The notes beneath the pieces were generated by a model. It was not told the origin of the DNA, searched no databases, and saw only the letters and a program-made list of their open reading frames with translations. Made by a program: the position numbers and the translations under genes. Below are positions 45,079 to 54,273 of a stretch of 58,570 nucleotides of DNA, in pieces. Source of the DNA: Paenibacillaceae bacterium (GTDB lineage: Bacteria; Bacillota; Clostridia; Lachnospirales; Lachnospiraceae); contig SVDU01000029.1 in assembly GCA_015057705.1 (NCBI GenBank), positions 1-58,570 on the forward strand. The letters are read 5' to 3'. How positions within the stretch are numbered: the first letter of the stretch is position 1; every line of letters begins with the position of its first letter.

Positions 45079-45399
45079 CTATTCTCTTATTTTTTTCTGG
45101 CCTTCAAACAGTAGGTTTAGCAGATTATCGAAGTCCTGGTCCTTCAGTGGTTCCAGTTCTGTGATCAGTTCATGAAGCAGGATGGGGTTTGGATTTTCTT
45201 CATCAAAAAATTCCCTTGGCGATATCCCTAAATATTCACAAATTAATAGAAAGTGGTCCATTGATGGTGTGTTGTTTTTGGATTCTATATCGCTTATGTA
45301 ATCTTCCGTCTGTCCCAGTGAAAGACTCATTTCTCTGGCTGATATGCCTTTTTTAGTCCGAAGCTGTGCCAGCCTTAACGGTATGTAATTTTCATCCAT
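45079..45399 (-). CDS. Xre-family DNA-binding protein
   Basis: 106 residues. I chose the ATG at 45399: GGAAGGAG is too close to the ATG at 45408 but about 10 bases from this one. Helix-turn-helix YIPLRLAQLRTKKGISAREM, SLSLGQTEDYISDIESKNNT and PSMDHFLLICEYLGISPREF, then an acidic tail. A small cytoplasmic repressor-like protein. Its target may be its own promoter or the divergent thyX-like gene. No partner domain is visible. Confidence 0.85.
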   Translation of the reverse strand: MDENYIPLRLAQLRTKKGISAREMSLSLGQTEDYISDIESKNNTPSMDHFLLICEYLGISPREFFDEENPNPILLHELITELEPLKDQDFDNLLNLLFEGQKKIRE

Positions 45400-45625
45400 T
45401 GGTATCATTCTCCTTCCAAAAACTTAATATTATAATTATAGAAGACTATTGGCTATGATTCAATAGAAAACAGATATTATTTTTTTTATTATGTAAATTT
45501 TCGCAAAAATAATGTTTGTTTATTAAGAACAAATCGGGTAATAAAGGAATAGACGTAACACATGTTTTGTTTTATAATGGATAGGATCATGCAAGAGGGA
45601 ATCCGCAGTTAGAAAGGAAGATACC

Positions 45626-46249
45626 ATGTTAAAGTGTGAAAGAACCAGTGTTATGAACATAGAAAACGCCATACGTGGTGCAAGAAACCCAATGAACAGC
45701 TGGGACCGTATGGACAGCCAGTATAATGAGGAAGGGGAGTACATACTGGGACCAAATGATCTGGGTCTTGCCAGACGATTAAGAAAAGCTGGCAGCGATC
45801 ATAGAAAATTTATTCGGCAGATCTTTGTTTCGGTAGATGTGACTGCTCCTATATACTGGTGGAAGGAATACGATACCTATAAGGTATCTACTGTAGCGAA
45901 TTCTACAAGTACCATGCATAAGATGCATTCAAAACCATTTGATATGGACGATTTCAGCCATGATCATATGACAGAGGAAACCCTTTCCTTTATGGGAAGT
46001 GTTGTGGATGAATTAGAGAAGATTCGTCTGCGCTATATAGAAACAAAGAACAAGGAAGACTGGTATGACATGATCCAGCTTCTCCCTTCCAGCTACAATC
46101 AGATGCGTACCTGTACATTAAATTATGAAACTTTAATCAACATTTATTTTGCAAGAAGAAGCCACAAATTAAAGGAATGGCATACGTTTTGCAGTTGGAT
46201 CGAAAGCCTTCCTTATGCAAAGGAGCTGATTCTTGCAGAGGAAGAATAA
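45626..46249 (+). CDS. ThyX-like protein, probable flavin-dependent thymidylate synthase relative
   Basis: 207 residues. RKFIRQIFVSVDVTAPIYWW and KVSTVANSTSTMHKM take the place of the ThyX region RHRxxSxNxxSxRY, and LPSSYNQMRTCTLNYETLIN then IYFARRSHKLKEWHTFCSWI resembles the ThyX C-terminal half. The classical RHR motif is absent, so this may be a divergent enzyme or a non-catalytic homolog. It lies 15 bases before dihydrofolate reductase, which supports a link to dTMP and folate metabolism. Family call from pattern and context. Confidence 0.6.
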   Translation: MLKCERTSVMNIENAIRGARNPMNSWDRMDSQYNEEGEYILGPNDLGLARRLRKAGSDHRKFIRQIFVSVDVTAPIYWWKEYDTYKVSTVANSTSTMHKMHSKPFDMDDFSHDHMTEETLSFMGSVVDELEKIRLRYIETKNKEDWYDMIQLLPSSYNQMRTCTLNYETLINIYFARRSHKLKEWHTFCSWIESLPYAKELILAEEE

Positions 46250-46264
46250 AAGGTGGACATGCTT

Positions 46265-46762
46265 ATGAATTTAATTGTAGCGGTGGACAAAAACTGGTCC
46301 ATCGGGAACCAGGGGCAGCTTCTGGTAAACATACCAGAGGACAAGCGGATGTTCCGTGAGGAAACTCTTGGAAAAGTAATTATCATGGGGCGCAAGACAT
46401 TGGAGAGTTTTCCGGGCAAACAGCCATTATATGGAAGAACCAATATCGTGCTCACCAGAAATACCAATTATAAAGTGAAAGGCGCTACCATCTGCCACAG
46501 CATAGAAGAAGTGATGAAAGAGCTTGAAAAGCATCCTGGTAAAGAGTGTTTTGTTATAGGCGGTCAGAGTATCTATGAACAGTTCCTTCCGTACTGCCAT
46601 ACAGCTCATGTGACATATATAGACTATGCATACAGTGCAGATACCCATTTCCCGAATCTGGATCAGGACGCCGGCTGGGAGATGTGTGCTGAAAGTGAAG
46701 AACAGACATACTTTAATTTGTGCTATACGTTCCGCATGTACCAAAGGACTGGTAATCGATAA
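46265..46762 (+). CDS. folA: Dihydrofolate reductase
   Basis: 165 residues from the ATG at 46265, 8 bases after AAAAGGTGG; earlier GTG and ATG codons fit the ribosome site less well. DHFR marks: MNLIVAVDKNWSIGNQGQLL, VNIPEDKRMFREETLGKVII, MGRKTLESFPGKQPL, NIVLTRN and CFVIGGQSIYEQFLPYCHTA. It reduces dihydrofolate with NADPH. Co-transcribed with the ThyX-like gene. Confidence 0.95.
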   Translation: MNLIVAVDKNWSIGNQGQLLVNIPEDKRMFREETLGKVIIMGRKTLESFPGKQPLYGRTNIVLTRNTNYKVKGATICHSIEEVMKELEKHPGKECFVIGGQSIYEQFLPYCHTAHVTYIDYAYSADTHFPNLDQDAGWEMCAESEEQTYFNLCYTFRMYQRTGNR

Positions 46763-46904
46763 AAAAATAATGATATTTTTTATTTCGTATTGTCTTTGAT
46801 ATTTAAAAATGATAATATGGAACGAGTACCATTTCACCTGATTGTCAGGAAGGCTTTCAGGAACGGTGCAAAGGTATATTCACGAAGACATTAGGAGGAT
46901 GAAG

Positions 46905-47795
46905 ATGTACAGGATTTTAAAAGCAGAGATGTTAGCTGACAAGATCTATCTGATGGATGTGGAAGCACCCCGGATTGCCAAAGCCTGCCAGCCTGGAGAA
47001 TTTGTTATCGTAAAGATGGATGACAGAGGCGAGCGTATTCCGCTCACGATCTGTGATTATAACCGTGACAAAGGGACAATTACCATTGTATTTCAGACAG
47101 TGGGTGCCAGCACGGAAAAGATGGCTGATTTAAAAACAGGGGACAGCTTTGAGGATGTAGTAGGACCTTTAGGTAATGCATCTGAATTTGTAGAAGAAGA
47201 TTTAGAAGAAGTAAAGAAACGGAAATATTTATTTGTAGCCGGTGGTGTTGGAACTGCTCCTGTTTATCCTCAGGTTAAATGGATGAGAGAGCACGGAATA
47301 TCGGTTGATGTAATCGTAGGCGCAAAGACAAAGGATCTGCTGATCTTAGAAGATGCCATGAGAGAGCAGGCCGGCAATTTATATGTGACCACGGATGACG
47401 GTTCCTATGAGAGAAAAGGAATGGTTACCGAAGTTATTAAAGATCTTGTGAATAATCAGGGAAAACAGTACGATGTCTGTGTTGCCATCGGCCCCATGAT
47501 TATGATGAAGTTTACCTGTCTTTTAACAAAGGAATTAGGAATTCCAACCGTTGTAAGCTTAAACCCAGTCATGGTAGACGGTACAGGAATGTGCGGAGCC
47601 TGCCGTATCACAGTTGGAGACGAAGTCAAATTTGCCTGTGTGGATGGACCGGAATTTGACGGCCATAAAGTGAATTTTGACGAGGCCATGAAGCGTCAGA
47701 TGATGTATAAGAGCGAAGAAGGGCGTGCAATTTTAAAAACCCGGGAAGGCGATACTCATCATGGCGGCTGCGGACAGTGTGGAGGTGACAACTAA
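46905..47795 (+). CDS. nfnA: Ferredoxin-NADP reductase subunit NfnA
   Basis: 296 residues from the ATG at 46905, 6 bases after AGGAGG. FAD-binding part (RIPLTICDYNRDKGTITIVF), NAD-binding part (LFVAGGVGTAPVYPQVKWMR) and a 2Fe-2S cluster near the end (GTGMCGACRITVGDEVKFAC VDGP region). Sequence like dihydroorotate dehydrogenase electron-transfer subunit; the partner gene makes it NfnA. The complex couples NADH and ferredoxin oxidation to NADPH formation by flavin bifurcation. Confidence 0.92.
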   Translation: MYRILKAEMLADKIYLMDVEAPRIAKACQPGEFVIVKMDDRGERIPLTICDYNRDKGTITIVFQTVGASTEKMADLKTGDSFEDVVGPLGNASEFVEEDLEEVKKRKYLFVAGGVGTAPVYPQVKWMREHGISVDVIVGAKTKDLLILEDAMREQAGNLYVTTDDGSYERKGMVTEVIKDLVNNQGKQYDVCVAIGPMIMMKFTCLLTKELGIPTVVSLNPVMVDGTGMCGACRITVGDEVKFACVDGPEFDGHKVNFDEAMKRQMMYKSEEGRAILKTREGDTHHGGCGQCGGDN

Positions 47796-49183
47796 TGGAC
47801 GTTTTAAAGAAAGTACCAGTCAGAGAACAGGATCCAAAAGTAAGAGCAACAAACTTTGAAGAAGTATGTCTTGGATATAATGAAGAAGAAGCAAGAGAAG
47901 AGGCCAGCCGCTGCATTCAGTGTAAGAATCCCAAATGCGTAAAGGGCTGTCCTGTATCCATTAATATACCTGGATTTATTAAACAGGTGGAAGAAGGCAA
48001 CATAGAGGAAGCCGCAAAAGTGATCGCACTGTCCTCAGCACTTCCGGCGGTATGCGGACGTGTATGTCCCCAGGAAAGTCAGTGTGAAGGTCAGTGCATT
48101 CGCGGAATTAAGGGAGAGCCGGTTTCCATCGGAAAGCTGGAGCGGTTCGTTGCAGACTGGTCCAGAGAGCATGGAATTGTTCCAAAAGCACCTGAAAAAA
48201 CCAATGGAAAGAAAGTGGCAGTCATCGGTTCCGGCCCTTCTGGTCTTACCTGTGCAGGGGATCTTGCAAAGCTTGGCTACGAAGTTACAATATTTGAAGC
48301 TCTTCATGAGCCGGGCGGTGTACTTACTTACGGTATTCCTGAGTTCCGTCTTCCAAAAGACGGCGTAGTACAGCCGGAGATCGATAACGTCAGAAAGCTG
48401 GGAGTTAAGATTGAGACCAATGTAATCGTTGGAAAGTCTGTGACTATCGATGAACTTCTTGATGAAGAAGGGTTCCAGGCTGTATTCATCGGTTCAGGAG
48501 CCGGACTTCCAATGTTCATGGGAATTCCCGGAGAGAATGCCAACGGTGTATTCTCTGCCAATGAATACTTAACAAGAAGTAATTTAATGAAGGCATTCCG
48601 TGACGACTACGATACCCCGATTGTAGCGGGTAATAAGGTAGCGGTTGTCGGCGGAGGCAACGTTGCAATGGACGCAGCCAGAACGGCTCTTCGTCTTGGC
48701 GCTGAGGTGCATGTTGTTTACAGACGAAGCGAGGCGGAACTTCCTGCAAGAGCGGAAGAAGTCCACCATGCAAAAGAAGAAGGAATTATATTTGATCTTC
48801 TGTCAAACCCCATTGAAATTCTCACCGATGAGAAGGGCTGGGTTAACGGAATGAAATGTATCAGAATGGAACTTGGAGAACCGGATGCTTCCGGCAGAAG
48901 AAGACCTGTAGAGGTGAAAGGATCTGAATTTGTCATTGATGTAGATACTGTCATCATGTCACTGGGAACATCCCCCAATCCTTTAATATCCAATACCACC
49001 AAGGGACTGGATATTAATAAGCGCAGATGTATTATTGCAGAGGAGTCTACAGGAAAGACAAGCAAGGAAGGCGTATATGCAGGAGGAGATGCAGTGACAG
49101 GTGCTGCAACTGTAATCCTGGCCATGGAAGCCGGACGTGCTGGCGCAAGAGGAATTGACGAATATCTTTCTGCCAGGAAATAA
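47795..49183 (+). CDS. nfnB: NADP-dependent ferredoxin reductase subunit NfnB (GltA-like)
   Basis: 462 residues; its ATG shares one base with the NfnA stop. N-terminal 4Fe-4S region (CIQCKNPKCVKGCPVSINIP and CGRVCPQESQCEGQCIRG), first dinucleotide fold VAVIGSGPSGLTCAGDLAKL, second fold VAVVGGGNVAMDAARTALRL, and YAGGDAVTGAATVILAMEAG near the end. It resembles the small glutamate synthase subunit, and without a GOGAT large subunit next door the NfnB assignment is preferred. Confidence 0.92.
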   Translation: MDVLKKVPVREQDPKVRATNFEEVCLGYNEEEAREEASRCIQCKNPKCVKGCPVSINIPGFIKQVEEGNIEEAAKVIALSSALPAVCGRVCPQESQCEGQCIRGIKGEPVSIGKLERFVADWSREHGIVPKAPEKTNGKKVAVIGSGPSGLTCAGDLAKLGYEVTIFEALHEPGGVLTYGIPEFRLPKDGVVQPEIDNVRKLGVKIETNVIVGKSVTIDELLDEEGFQAVFIGSGAGLPMFMGIPGENANGVFSANEYLTRSNLMKAFRDDYDTPIVAGNKVAVVGGGNVAMDAARTALRLGAEVHVVYRRSEAELPARAEEVHHAKEEGIIFDLLSNPIEILTDEKGWVNGMKCIRMELGEPDASGRRRPVEVKGSEFVIDVDTVIMSLGTSPNPLISNTTKGLDINKRRCIIAEESTGKTSKEGVYAGGDAVTGAATVILAMEAGRAGARGIDEYLSARK

Positions 49184-49196
49184 TCCGGACAGATCA

Positions 49197-49224
49197 GGGC
49201 TGCCGCTAATTTGGCAGCCCTTTT
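49197..49224 (+). terminator. Terminator after nfnB
   Basis: GGGCTGCC-GCTAATTT-GGCAGCCC followed by TTTT. Confidence 0.9.
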
Positions 49225-49244
49225 GAAACGGAGAAAAATTTTTT

Positions 49245-50609
49245 ATGAATAAAAAAGTAGATTTACTAAAGGGACACATCTTTACTTCGCTTACAGAGCT
49301 GGCACTTCCAATTATGGTCACTGCATTGGTCCAGATGGCATATAACTTGACGGATATGGCGTGGATCGGTATTGCTGGAGCTTCATCGGTTGCTGCGGTG
49401 GGGGCAGGGGGTATGTATGTGTGGCTTTCCCAGGGAGTAGTTGCACTGGCTAAGATGGGCGGACAGGTTAAAGTTGCCCATGCTCTTGGGGGAGGAAGGA
49501 AAGAAGAAGCCGCTCAATATGCATCAGGGGCACTTCAGCTTGGCATTCTGTTTTCTGTTCTTTACGGTGCTCTTTGCATATTTGGAGCAAAGCCGCTGAT
49601 TGGTTTTTTTGGACTGAGCAACAGAGGGATCGTGGAGAATGCCCAGATATATTTGAAAATAACCTGCGGGCTGATTGTATTTTCCTATATGAATGTGATC
49701 CTGACCGGAATCCTTACAGCCATGGGAGACAGCAGAACTCCTTTAAAGGCTAATGTAATAGGACTTGTATTAAATATGGTTTTAGATCCCCTCTTAATTT
49801 TCGGAGTCGGGCCGGTAAAAGGTTTTGGCGTGGCCGGGGCAGCAGCAGCTACGGTATTTGCCCAGGCAGTTGTAACACTTGTATTTATAATAGCAATTCG
49901 TAAAGACAGACTGGTATTTGATAAAGTACAGCTGATCCAGAGAGTACCATGGGACCATATGAGCTCTATGATCAAAATCGGATTCCCTGCTTCTGTCCAG
50001 AATTTAATATACACCAGTATATCCATGATTTTAACCCGGTTTGTAGCTGAATTTGGTGATACGGCAGTTGCGGTACTCCGGGTAGGCGGGCAGATTGAAT
50101 CCATCTCATGGATGACTGCAGATGGTTTTGCAGCTGCGATTAACTCCTTTGTGGGTCAGAATTATGGTGCAAAGCAGTATGGGAGAGTAAAAAAAGGATA
50201 TTTCACGGCAGTGGCAGTCATGTTTTTATGGGGATTATTCTGTACCTCTTTGCTGATTGTTTTTCCGAAGCAGATATTCGGACTATTCATACATGAGGCA
50301 GATGTAATTCCTATGGGCGTGCGCTATCTTGTTATTTTAGGTGTCAGCCAGATGTTTATGTGCGTGGAGCTTACCACGGTAGGTGCGCTCTCGGGGCTTG
50401 GAAAAACCCTGCTCAGTTCTGTAATCAGTATTGTGTTTACCACGGCCAGAATACCTCTTGCCATATTCCTTGGAAGTACCTCTTTGGGACTTGACGGAAT
50501 CTGGTGGGCCTTTTCCATATCCAGTATTATAAAGGGAATTCTGTTTTTCCTGTGTTTTATTGTGGTATCCAGAAAGATTGGTAAACATCAGGAGAAAAAT
50601 TTTCTATAA
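49245..50609 (+). CDS. MATE-family efflux transporter
   Basis: 454 residues, about twelve membrane helices. MATE marks: LTELALPIMVTALVQMAYNL, TDMAWIGIAGASSVAAVGAG, LTGILTAMGDSRTPLKANVI, VLDPLLIFGVGP and SFVGQNYGAKQYGRVKKGYF. It exports drugs or cationic metabolites with sodium or protons across the membrane. It stands alone after a terminator with its own start; no regulator is beside it. Confidence 0.93.
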   Translation: MNKKVDLLKGHIFTSLTELALPIMVTALVQMAYNLTDMAWIGIAGASSVAAVGAGGMYVWLSQGVVALAKMGGQVKVAHALGGGRKEEAAQYASGALQLGILFSVLYGALCIFGAKPLIGFFGLSNRGIVENAQIYLKITCGLIVFSYMNVILTGILTAMGDSRTPLKANVIGLVLNMVLDPLLIFGVGPVKGFGVAGAAAATVFAQAVVTLVFIIAIRKDRLVFDKVQLIQRVPWDHMSSMIKIGFPASVQNLIYTSISMILTRFVAEFGDTAVAVLRVGGQIESISWMTADGFAAAINSFVGQNYGAKQYGRVKKGYFTAVAVMFLWGLFCTSLLIVFPKQIFGLFIHEADVIPMGVRYLVILGVSQMFMCVELTTVGALSGLGKTLLSSVISIVFTTARIPLAIFLGSTSLGLDGIWWAFSISSIIKGILFFLCFIVVSRKIGKHQEKNFL

Positions 50610-50695
50610 AATTTCATTTTGGACTTGAATTTTACCCTCGGTTTACGTTAACATATAGGAGGGATATAGATAGAAAAAATGCAAAGGAACTGACG

Positions 50696-51943
50696 ATGAA
50701 ACGAAAAGTACAGATTATGTATCATAAAAATGCTGGGGTACTGCGAAGACTGTTCTGCGGTATCATGATAAGTGCCATGGTCTGCACACAGACTGTTCCG
50801 GTCTTTGCGACTTCCAAGGCGGAAAAAGAAAAGCAGGAAGCTCAGAAAAAGCTGAATGAGGCCAATAAACAGGCGCAGGATGCAGCCAACAAGAAAAATG
50901 CGGCTCAGAATCAGGTCTCTAAGCTTACCACTGATTTAACCGCTCTTTTATCAGATATAAAAGTCTTAGAAAACGATATGGCCAATAAAGAAAAAGAAAT
51001 TAAACAGGCTGAATCGGATTACCAGGAAGCGAAAAAAGAAGAAGAAAAGCAGTATCTTGCCATGAAAAAAAGAATCCAGTATATGTATGAGAAGGGCGAT
51101 ACAGAGTACATGGATATTTTTCTTCAGGTAAAGGATATGTCAGATCTGCTTAATAAAGCGGAATATGTGGAAGGGATCTATACATATGACCGGAAGATGC
51201 TTGTAAAATTCCAGGAGACGAAGCAGCAGGTTGCTGATTATAAAGATGATCTGGAAGAGGACAAGAATGAGATGGAAGTAATGGAGCTGGAGTATAAGGA
51301 TCAGAAGAAACAGCTGGAAACTCTCATTGCAACAAAGAAAAAAGAAGTCACCAATTTTGACAGTCAGCTGGCACAGGCCAAGAAGGATGCGGATCTTTAT
51401 GCTCAGACGGTAGCAAAAAAGAATGAAGAAATCCGCAAAACCAAGGAAGAAGAAGCCAGAAAAAAAGCAGCAGAGCAGGCGAGAAAAAAGGCGGAAGAGG
51501 ATGCAAGGAAAAAAGCAGCTTCTAACACCGGCAGCCGAAGCACCAATAATAATAACAAGTACTCCGGACCTTCTGCATCGAAAAGTACAGGGGGAACGGC
51601 TCAGGGAAGATCAGTTGCGGATTACGGTCTGCAGTTTGTGGGGAACCCCTATGTGTTTGGCGGAACCAGTCTGACAAACGGAACAGACTGCTCCGGATTT
51701 GTACAGGGCGTATACAGGCATTTTGGATATTCCCTGCCAAGAAGCTCCTCCGAGCAGCGTTCTGTCGGAGCAGAAGTCTCTTATTCCGATGCCCAGCCTG
51801 GAGATTTAATCTGTTATGCAGGTCATATTGGAATTTATATCGGGAATGGTCAGATTGTTCATGCAAGCTCTCCAGCTACCGGTATCAAGGTTGGTACAGC
51901 CACTTACCGTACCATCTTGTCGGTGAGAAGAGTGATACAATAG
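50696..51943 (+). CDS. Secreted NlpC/P60 cell-wall hydrolase with coiled coil
   Basis: 415 residues. Signal peptide (LRRLFCGIMISAMVCTQTVP, cut near VFAT), long coiled coil (about 40-275), Ser/Asn-rich linker (SNTGSRSTNNNNKYSGPSAS), then NlpC/P60 domain with catalytic Cys in NGTDCSGFVQGVYRHFGYSL and His in CYAGHIGIYIGNGQIVHASS (about 310-410). It should cut peptide stems of peptidoglycan, like PcsB- or CwlO-type division hydrolases whose coiled coil is controlled by FtsEX. An upstream AAAGGA precedes the ATG. Confidence 0.92.
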   Translation: MKRKVQIMYHKNAGVLRRLFCGIMISAMVCTQTVPVFATSKAEKEKQEAQKKLNEANKQAQDAANKKNAAQNQVSKLTTDLTALLSDIKVLENDMANKEKEIKQAESDYQEAKKEEEKQYLAMKKRIQYMYEKGDTEYMDIFLQVKDMSDLLNKAEYVEGIYTYDRKMLVKFQETKQQVADYKDDLEEDKNEMEVMELEYKDQKKQLETLIATKKKEVTNFDSQLAQAKKDADLYAQTVAKKNEEIRKTKEEEARKKAAEQARKKAEEDARKKAASNTGSRSTNNNNKYSGPSASKSTGGTAQGRSVADYGLQFVGNPYVFGGTSLTNGTDCSGFVQGVYRHFGYSLPRSSSEQRSVGAEVSYSDAQPGDLICYAGHIGIYIGNGQIVHASSPATGIKVGTATYRTILSVRRVIQ

Positions 51944-51950
51944 TGTGTAC

Positions 51951-52002
51951 AACAGCCGGCCGGAGAGAGGAAATGGGTCAGTTTCTTCCTCCGGCTGTTT
52001 TG
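51951..52002 (+). terminator. Terminator after the NlpC/P60 gene
   Basis: AACAGCCGG and CCGGCTGTT with inner pairs GGAA/TTCC, followed by TTT. Confidence 0.8.
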
Positions 52003-52067
52003 CAAGCCCTAAAAAACACTTGCGGAATTCGACAGAATATGAGAAAATGGTATCAAGTATGATGTGA

Positions 52068-52073
52068 TATAAT
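52068..52073 (+). promoter_or_regulatory. Extended -10 promoter element
   Basis: TGATATAAT matches the TGnTATAAT type, about 50 bases upstream of the next start. Confidence 0.5.
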
Positions 52074-52121
52074 TAACAAAGTACTTTTCATGATGATTAC
52101 TTATTTGAAAGGAGTTTTAAC

Positions 52122-52814
52122 ATGATTTATTCACATGAAGTAGAAGAGATGTGCACAGTAGCACAGGGCGTTCATCACGGCGCTGCTCCAATCCCAGAAG
52201 AAGCAAAATGGGTAAAATCAAAAGAAGTTAAAGATATCTCCGGTCTGACACACGGTGTTGGCTGGTGTGCTCCCCAGCAGGGCGCATGCAAGCTGACTCT
52301 TAACGTAAAAGAGGGTATTATTCAGGAAGCATTAGTAGAAACAATCGGATGCTCCGGTATGACACACTCCGCTGCTATGGCAGCTGAGATTCTGCCAGGA
52401 TTAACCGTTTTAGAGGCATTGAATACAGACCTTGTTTGTGATGCCATCAATACAGCGATGAGAGAATTATTCTTACAGATCGCATACGGAAGAACTCAGA
52501 GTGCATTCTCAGAAGACGGACTTCCAGTTGGTGCGGGACTGGAAGACTTAGGAAAAGGTCTTCGTTCTCAGGTTGGTACCATGTATGGAACCTTAAAGAA
52601 AGGTCCTCGCTATTTGGAAATGGCTGAAGGCTATGTAACTGGTATTGCTCTTGATGCAGAAGATCAGATCATTGGTTATCAGTTCGTAAGTCTTGGTAAG
52701 ATGACTGATTTCATCAAAAAAGGTGATGATCCCAACACTGCTTGGGAGAAAGCAAAAGGACAGTACGGCCGTGTAGCGGAAGCTGCAAAGATCATTGACC
52801 CAAGACACGAATAA
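52122..52814 (+). CDS. NifU-like iron-sulfur cluster scaffold protein
   Basis: 230 residues; AAAGGAG before the ATG. Residues GVGWCAPQQGACKLTLNVKE, then LVETIGCSGMTHSAAMAAEI and LEALNTDLVCDAINTAMREL carry the Cys and fold pattern of a NifU/IscU-type scaffold, followed by a longer C-terminal half. Such proteins with a GGGtGRT neighbour are common in clostridia. Role in iron-sulfur assembly is known only by family resemblance. Confidence 0.75.
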   Translation: MIYSHEVEEMCTVAQGVHHGAAPIPEEAKWVKSKEVKDISGLTHGVGWCAPQQGACKLTLNVKEGIIQEALVETIGCSGMTHSAAMAAEILPGLTVLEALNTDLVCDAINTAMRELFLQIAYGRTQSAFSEDGLPVGAGLEDLGKGLRSQVGTMYGTLKKGPRYLEMAEGYVTGIALDAEDQIIGYQFVSLGKMTDFIKKGDDPNTAWEKAKGQYGRVAEAAKIIDPRHE

Positions 52815-52888
52815 TCGGTCGGCGTAAGCCTGCCGGTATCCGGTTATGAAAGCGAAGAGATTTGGCCAATAATAAGGAGGACAAGATA

Positions 52889-53899
52889 ATGGCTTTATTT
52901 GAATCATATGAGAGAAGAATTGACAAAATCAATTCTGTTTTAAACAGCTATGGCATCGCTTCCATTGAAGAAGCGGAAAAGATTACTAAAGATGCAGGTC
53001 TGGATGTTTACGAACAGGTGAAGAAGATCCAGCCTATCTGTTTTGAAAATGCTTGTTGGGCTTATACAGTAGGCGCAGCGATCGCAATCAAAAAAGGCTG
53101 CAGAAAAGCAGCAGATGCAGCAGCAGCAATTGGTGAAGGTCTTCAGGCTTTCTGTATCCCAGGTTCCGTAGCTGATCAGCGTAATGTTGGTATTGGTCAT
53201 GGTAATCTTGGAAAGATGCTTCTGGAAGAGGGCACAGACTGCTTCTGTTTCCTTGCTGGTCACGAGTCCTTTGCAGCAGCAGAAGGCGCTATCGGCATTG
53301 CTGAGAAGGCAAACAAAGTACGTCAGAAACCATTAAGAGTAATCTTAAACGGTTTAGGAAAAGACGCAGCTCAGATCATTTCCAGAATCAATGGATTTAC
53401 ATATGTAGAAACTGAGATGGATTATTACACAGGCGAAGTAAAAGAACTGTTCAGAAAATCCTATTCAGAAGGTTTAAGAGCAAAAGTTAACTGCTACGGC
53501 GCTAACGACGTAACAGAAGGCGTTGCTATCATGTGGAAGGAAGGCGTTGACGTTTCCATCACTGGTAACTCCACCAACCCAACCAGATTCCAGCATCCAG
53601 TAGCAGGAACCTACAAAAAGGAATGTACAGAAAAAGGCAAAAAGTACTTCTCTGTAGCTTCCGGCGGTGGTACAGGACGTACCCTTCACCCAGATAACAT
53701 GGCAGCAGGCCCAGCTTCCTATGGTATGACAGATACTATGGGACGTATGCACTCTGACGCTCAGTTCGCAGGTTCTTCTTCCGTTCCGGCTCATGTAGAG
53801 ATGATGGGTCTGATCGGTATGGGTAACAACCCAATGGTTGGAGCCACTGTAGCTGTAGCTGTAGGTATTGAAGAGGCTGCCAACGCAGGTAAATTCTAA
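52889..53899 (+). CDS. GGGtGRT protein, function unknown
   Basis: 336 residues from the ATG at 52889, 8 bases after AAGGAGG. It holds the name-giving motif FSVASGGGTGRTLHPDNMAA, and other conserved regions such as ENACWAYTVGAAIAIKKGCR, FLAGHESFAAAEGAIGIAEK and GMGNNPMVGATVAVAVGIEE. Known only as a conserved clostridial family beside a NifU-like scaffold. The Gly-rich and Cys/His residues could bind a nucleotide or metal, but this is a guess. Codon use suggests high expression. Confidence 0.88.
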   Translation: MALFESYERRIDKINSVLNSYGIASIEEAEKITKDAGLDVYEQVKKIQPICFENACWAYTVGAAIAIKKGCRKAADAAAAIGEGLQAFCIPGSVADQRNVGIGHGNLGKMLLEEGTDCFCFLAGHESFAAAEGAIGIAEKANKVRQKPLRVILNGLGKDAAQIISRINGFTYVETEMDYYTGEVKELFRKSYSEGLRAKVNCYGANDVTEGVAIMWKEGVDVSITGNSTNPTRFQHPVAGTYKKECTEKGKKYFSVASGGGTGRTLHPDNMAAGPASYGMTDTMGRMHSDAQFAGSSSVPAHVEMMGLIGMGNNPMVGATVAVAVGIEEAANAGKF

Positions 53900-53944
53900 T
53901 GATAAAACCTTGATTTTTCAAGGGAAAATACCATTTGATATAGA

Positions 53945-53978
53945 AAAGAGGAGTTCGCTTTGGGCGGCTCCTCTTTTT
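53945..53978 (+). terminator. Terminator after the GGGtGRT gene
   Basis: AAAGAGGAG and CTCCTCTTT across a 14-base loop, followed by TT. Confidence 0.8.
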
Positions 53979-53997
53979 GCGCGGGTGGGAATATGAA

Positions 53998-54174
53998 TTA
54001 TTTTTCCAGAAGTTTTGAGAGTTTTTGATCTATACTTGCAAGAATTTTTATTATCTGCTTCTCACTATTATCGCAATCAGTGTAGGTGGCTGAATAAATA
54101 TCCTCTTCACAACTCTCACCATAAGTGCCGTATTGTTTGCATAAATCGTAATTGCTACATTTAGTCTCTGACAT
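53998..54174 (-). CDS. Small Cys-rich hypothetical protein
   Basis: 58 residues from the ATG at 54174, with AAAGGGG 9 bases before; the longer frame lacks a ribosome site. MSETKCSNYDLCKQYGTYGE, SCEEDIYSATYTDCDNSEKQ, then a helix IIKILASIDQKLSKLLEK. The four Cys residues could bind metal. Family unknown. It follows the LytTR regulator gene on the same strand. Confidence 0.55.
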   Translation of the reverse strand: MSETKCSNYDLCKQYGTYGESCEEDIYSATYTDCDNSEKQIIKILASIDQKLSKLLEK

Positions 54175-54273
54175 ACTAACATTTCCCCTTTGAATGTATT
54201 TGGCTCTGATTGAACCTATGTACATAGTATAATGTAAATGGAAAATTTTTACAATAATATATGGAAGCAACGG

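Noticed and set aside
47795-49183. Glutamate synthase small subunit (GltD)
   Set aside because: No large GOGAT subunit is adjacent, and the upstream flavin/2Fe-2S subunit shares a stop/start base with it, which fits NfnAB.
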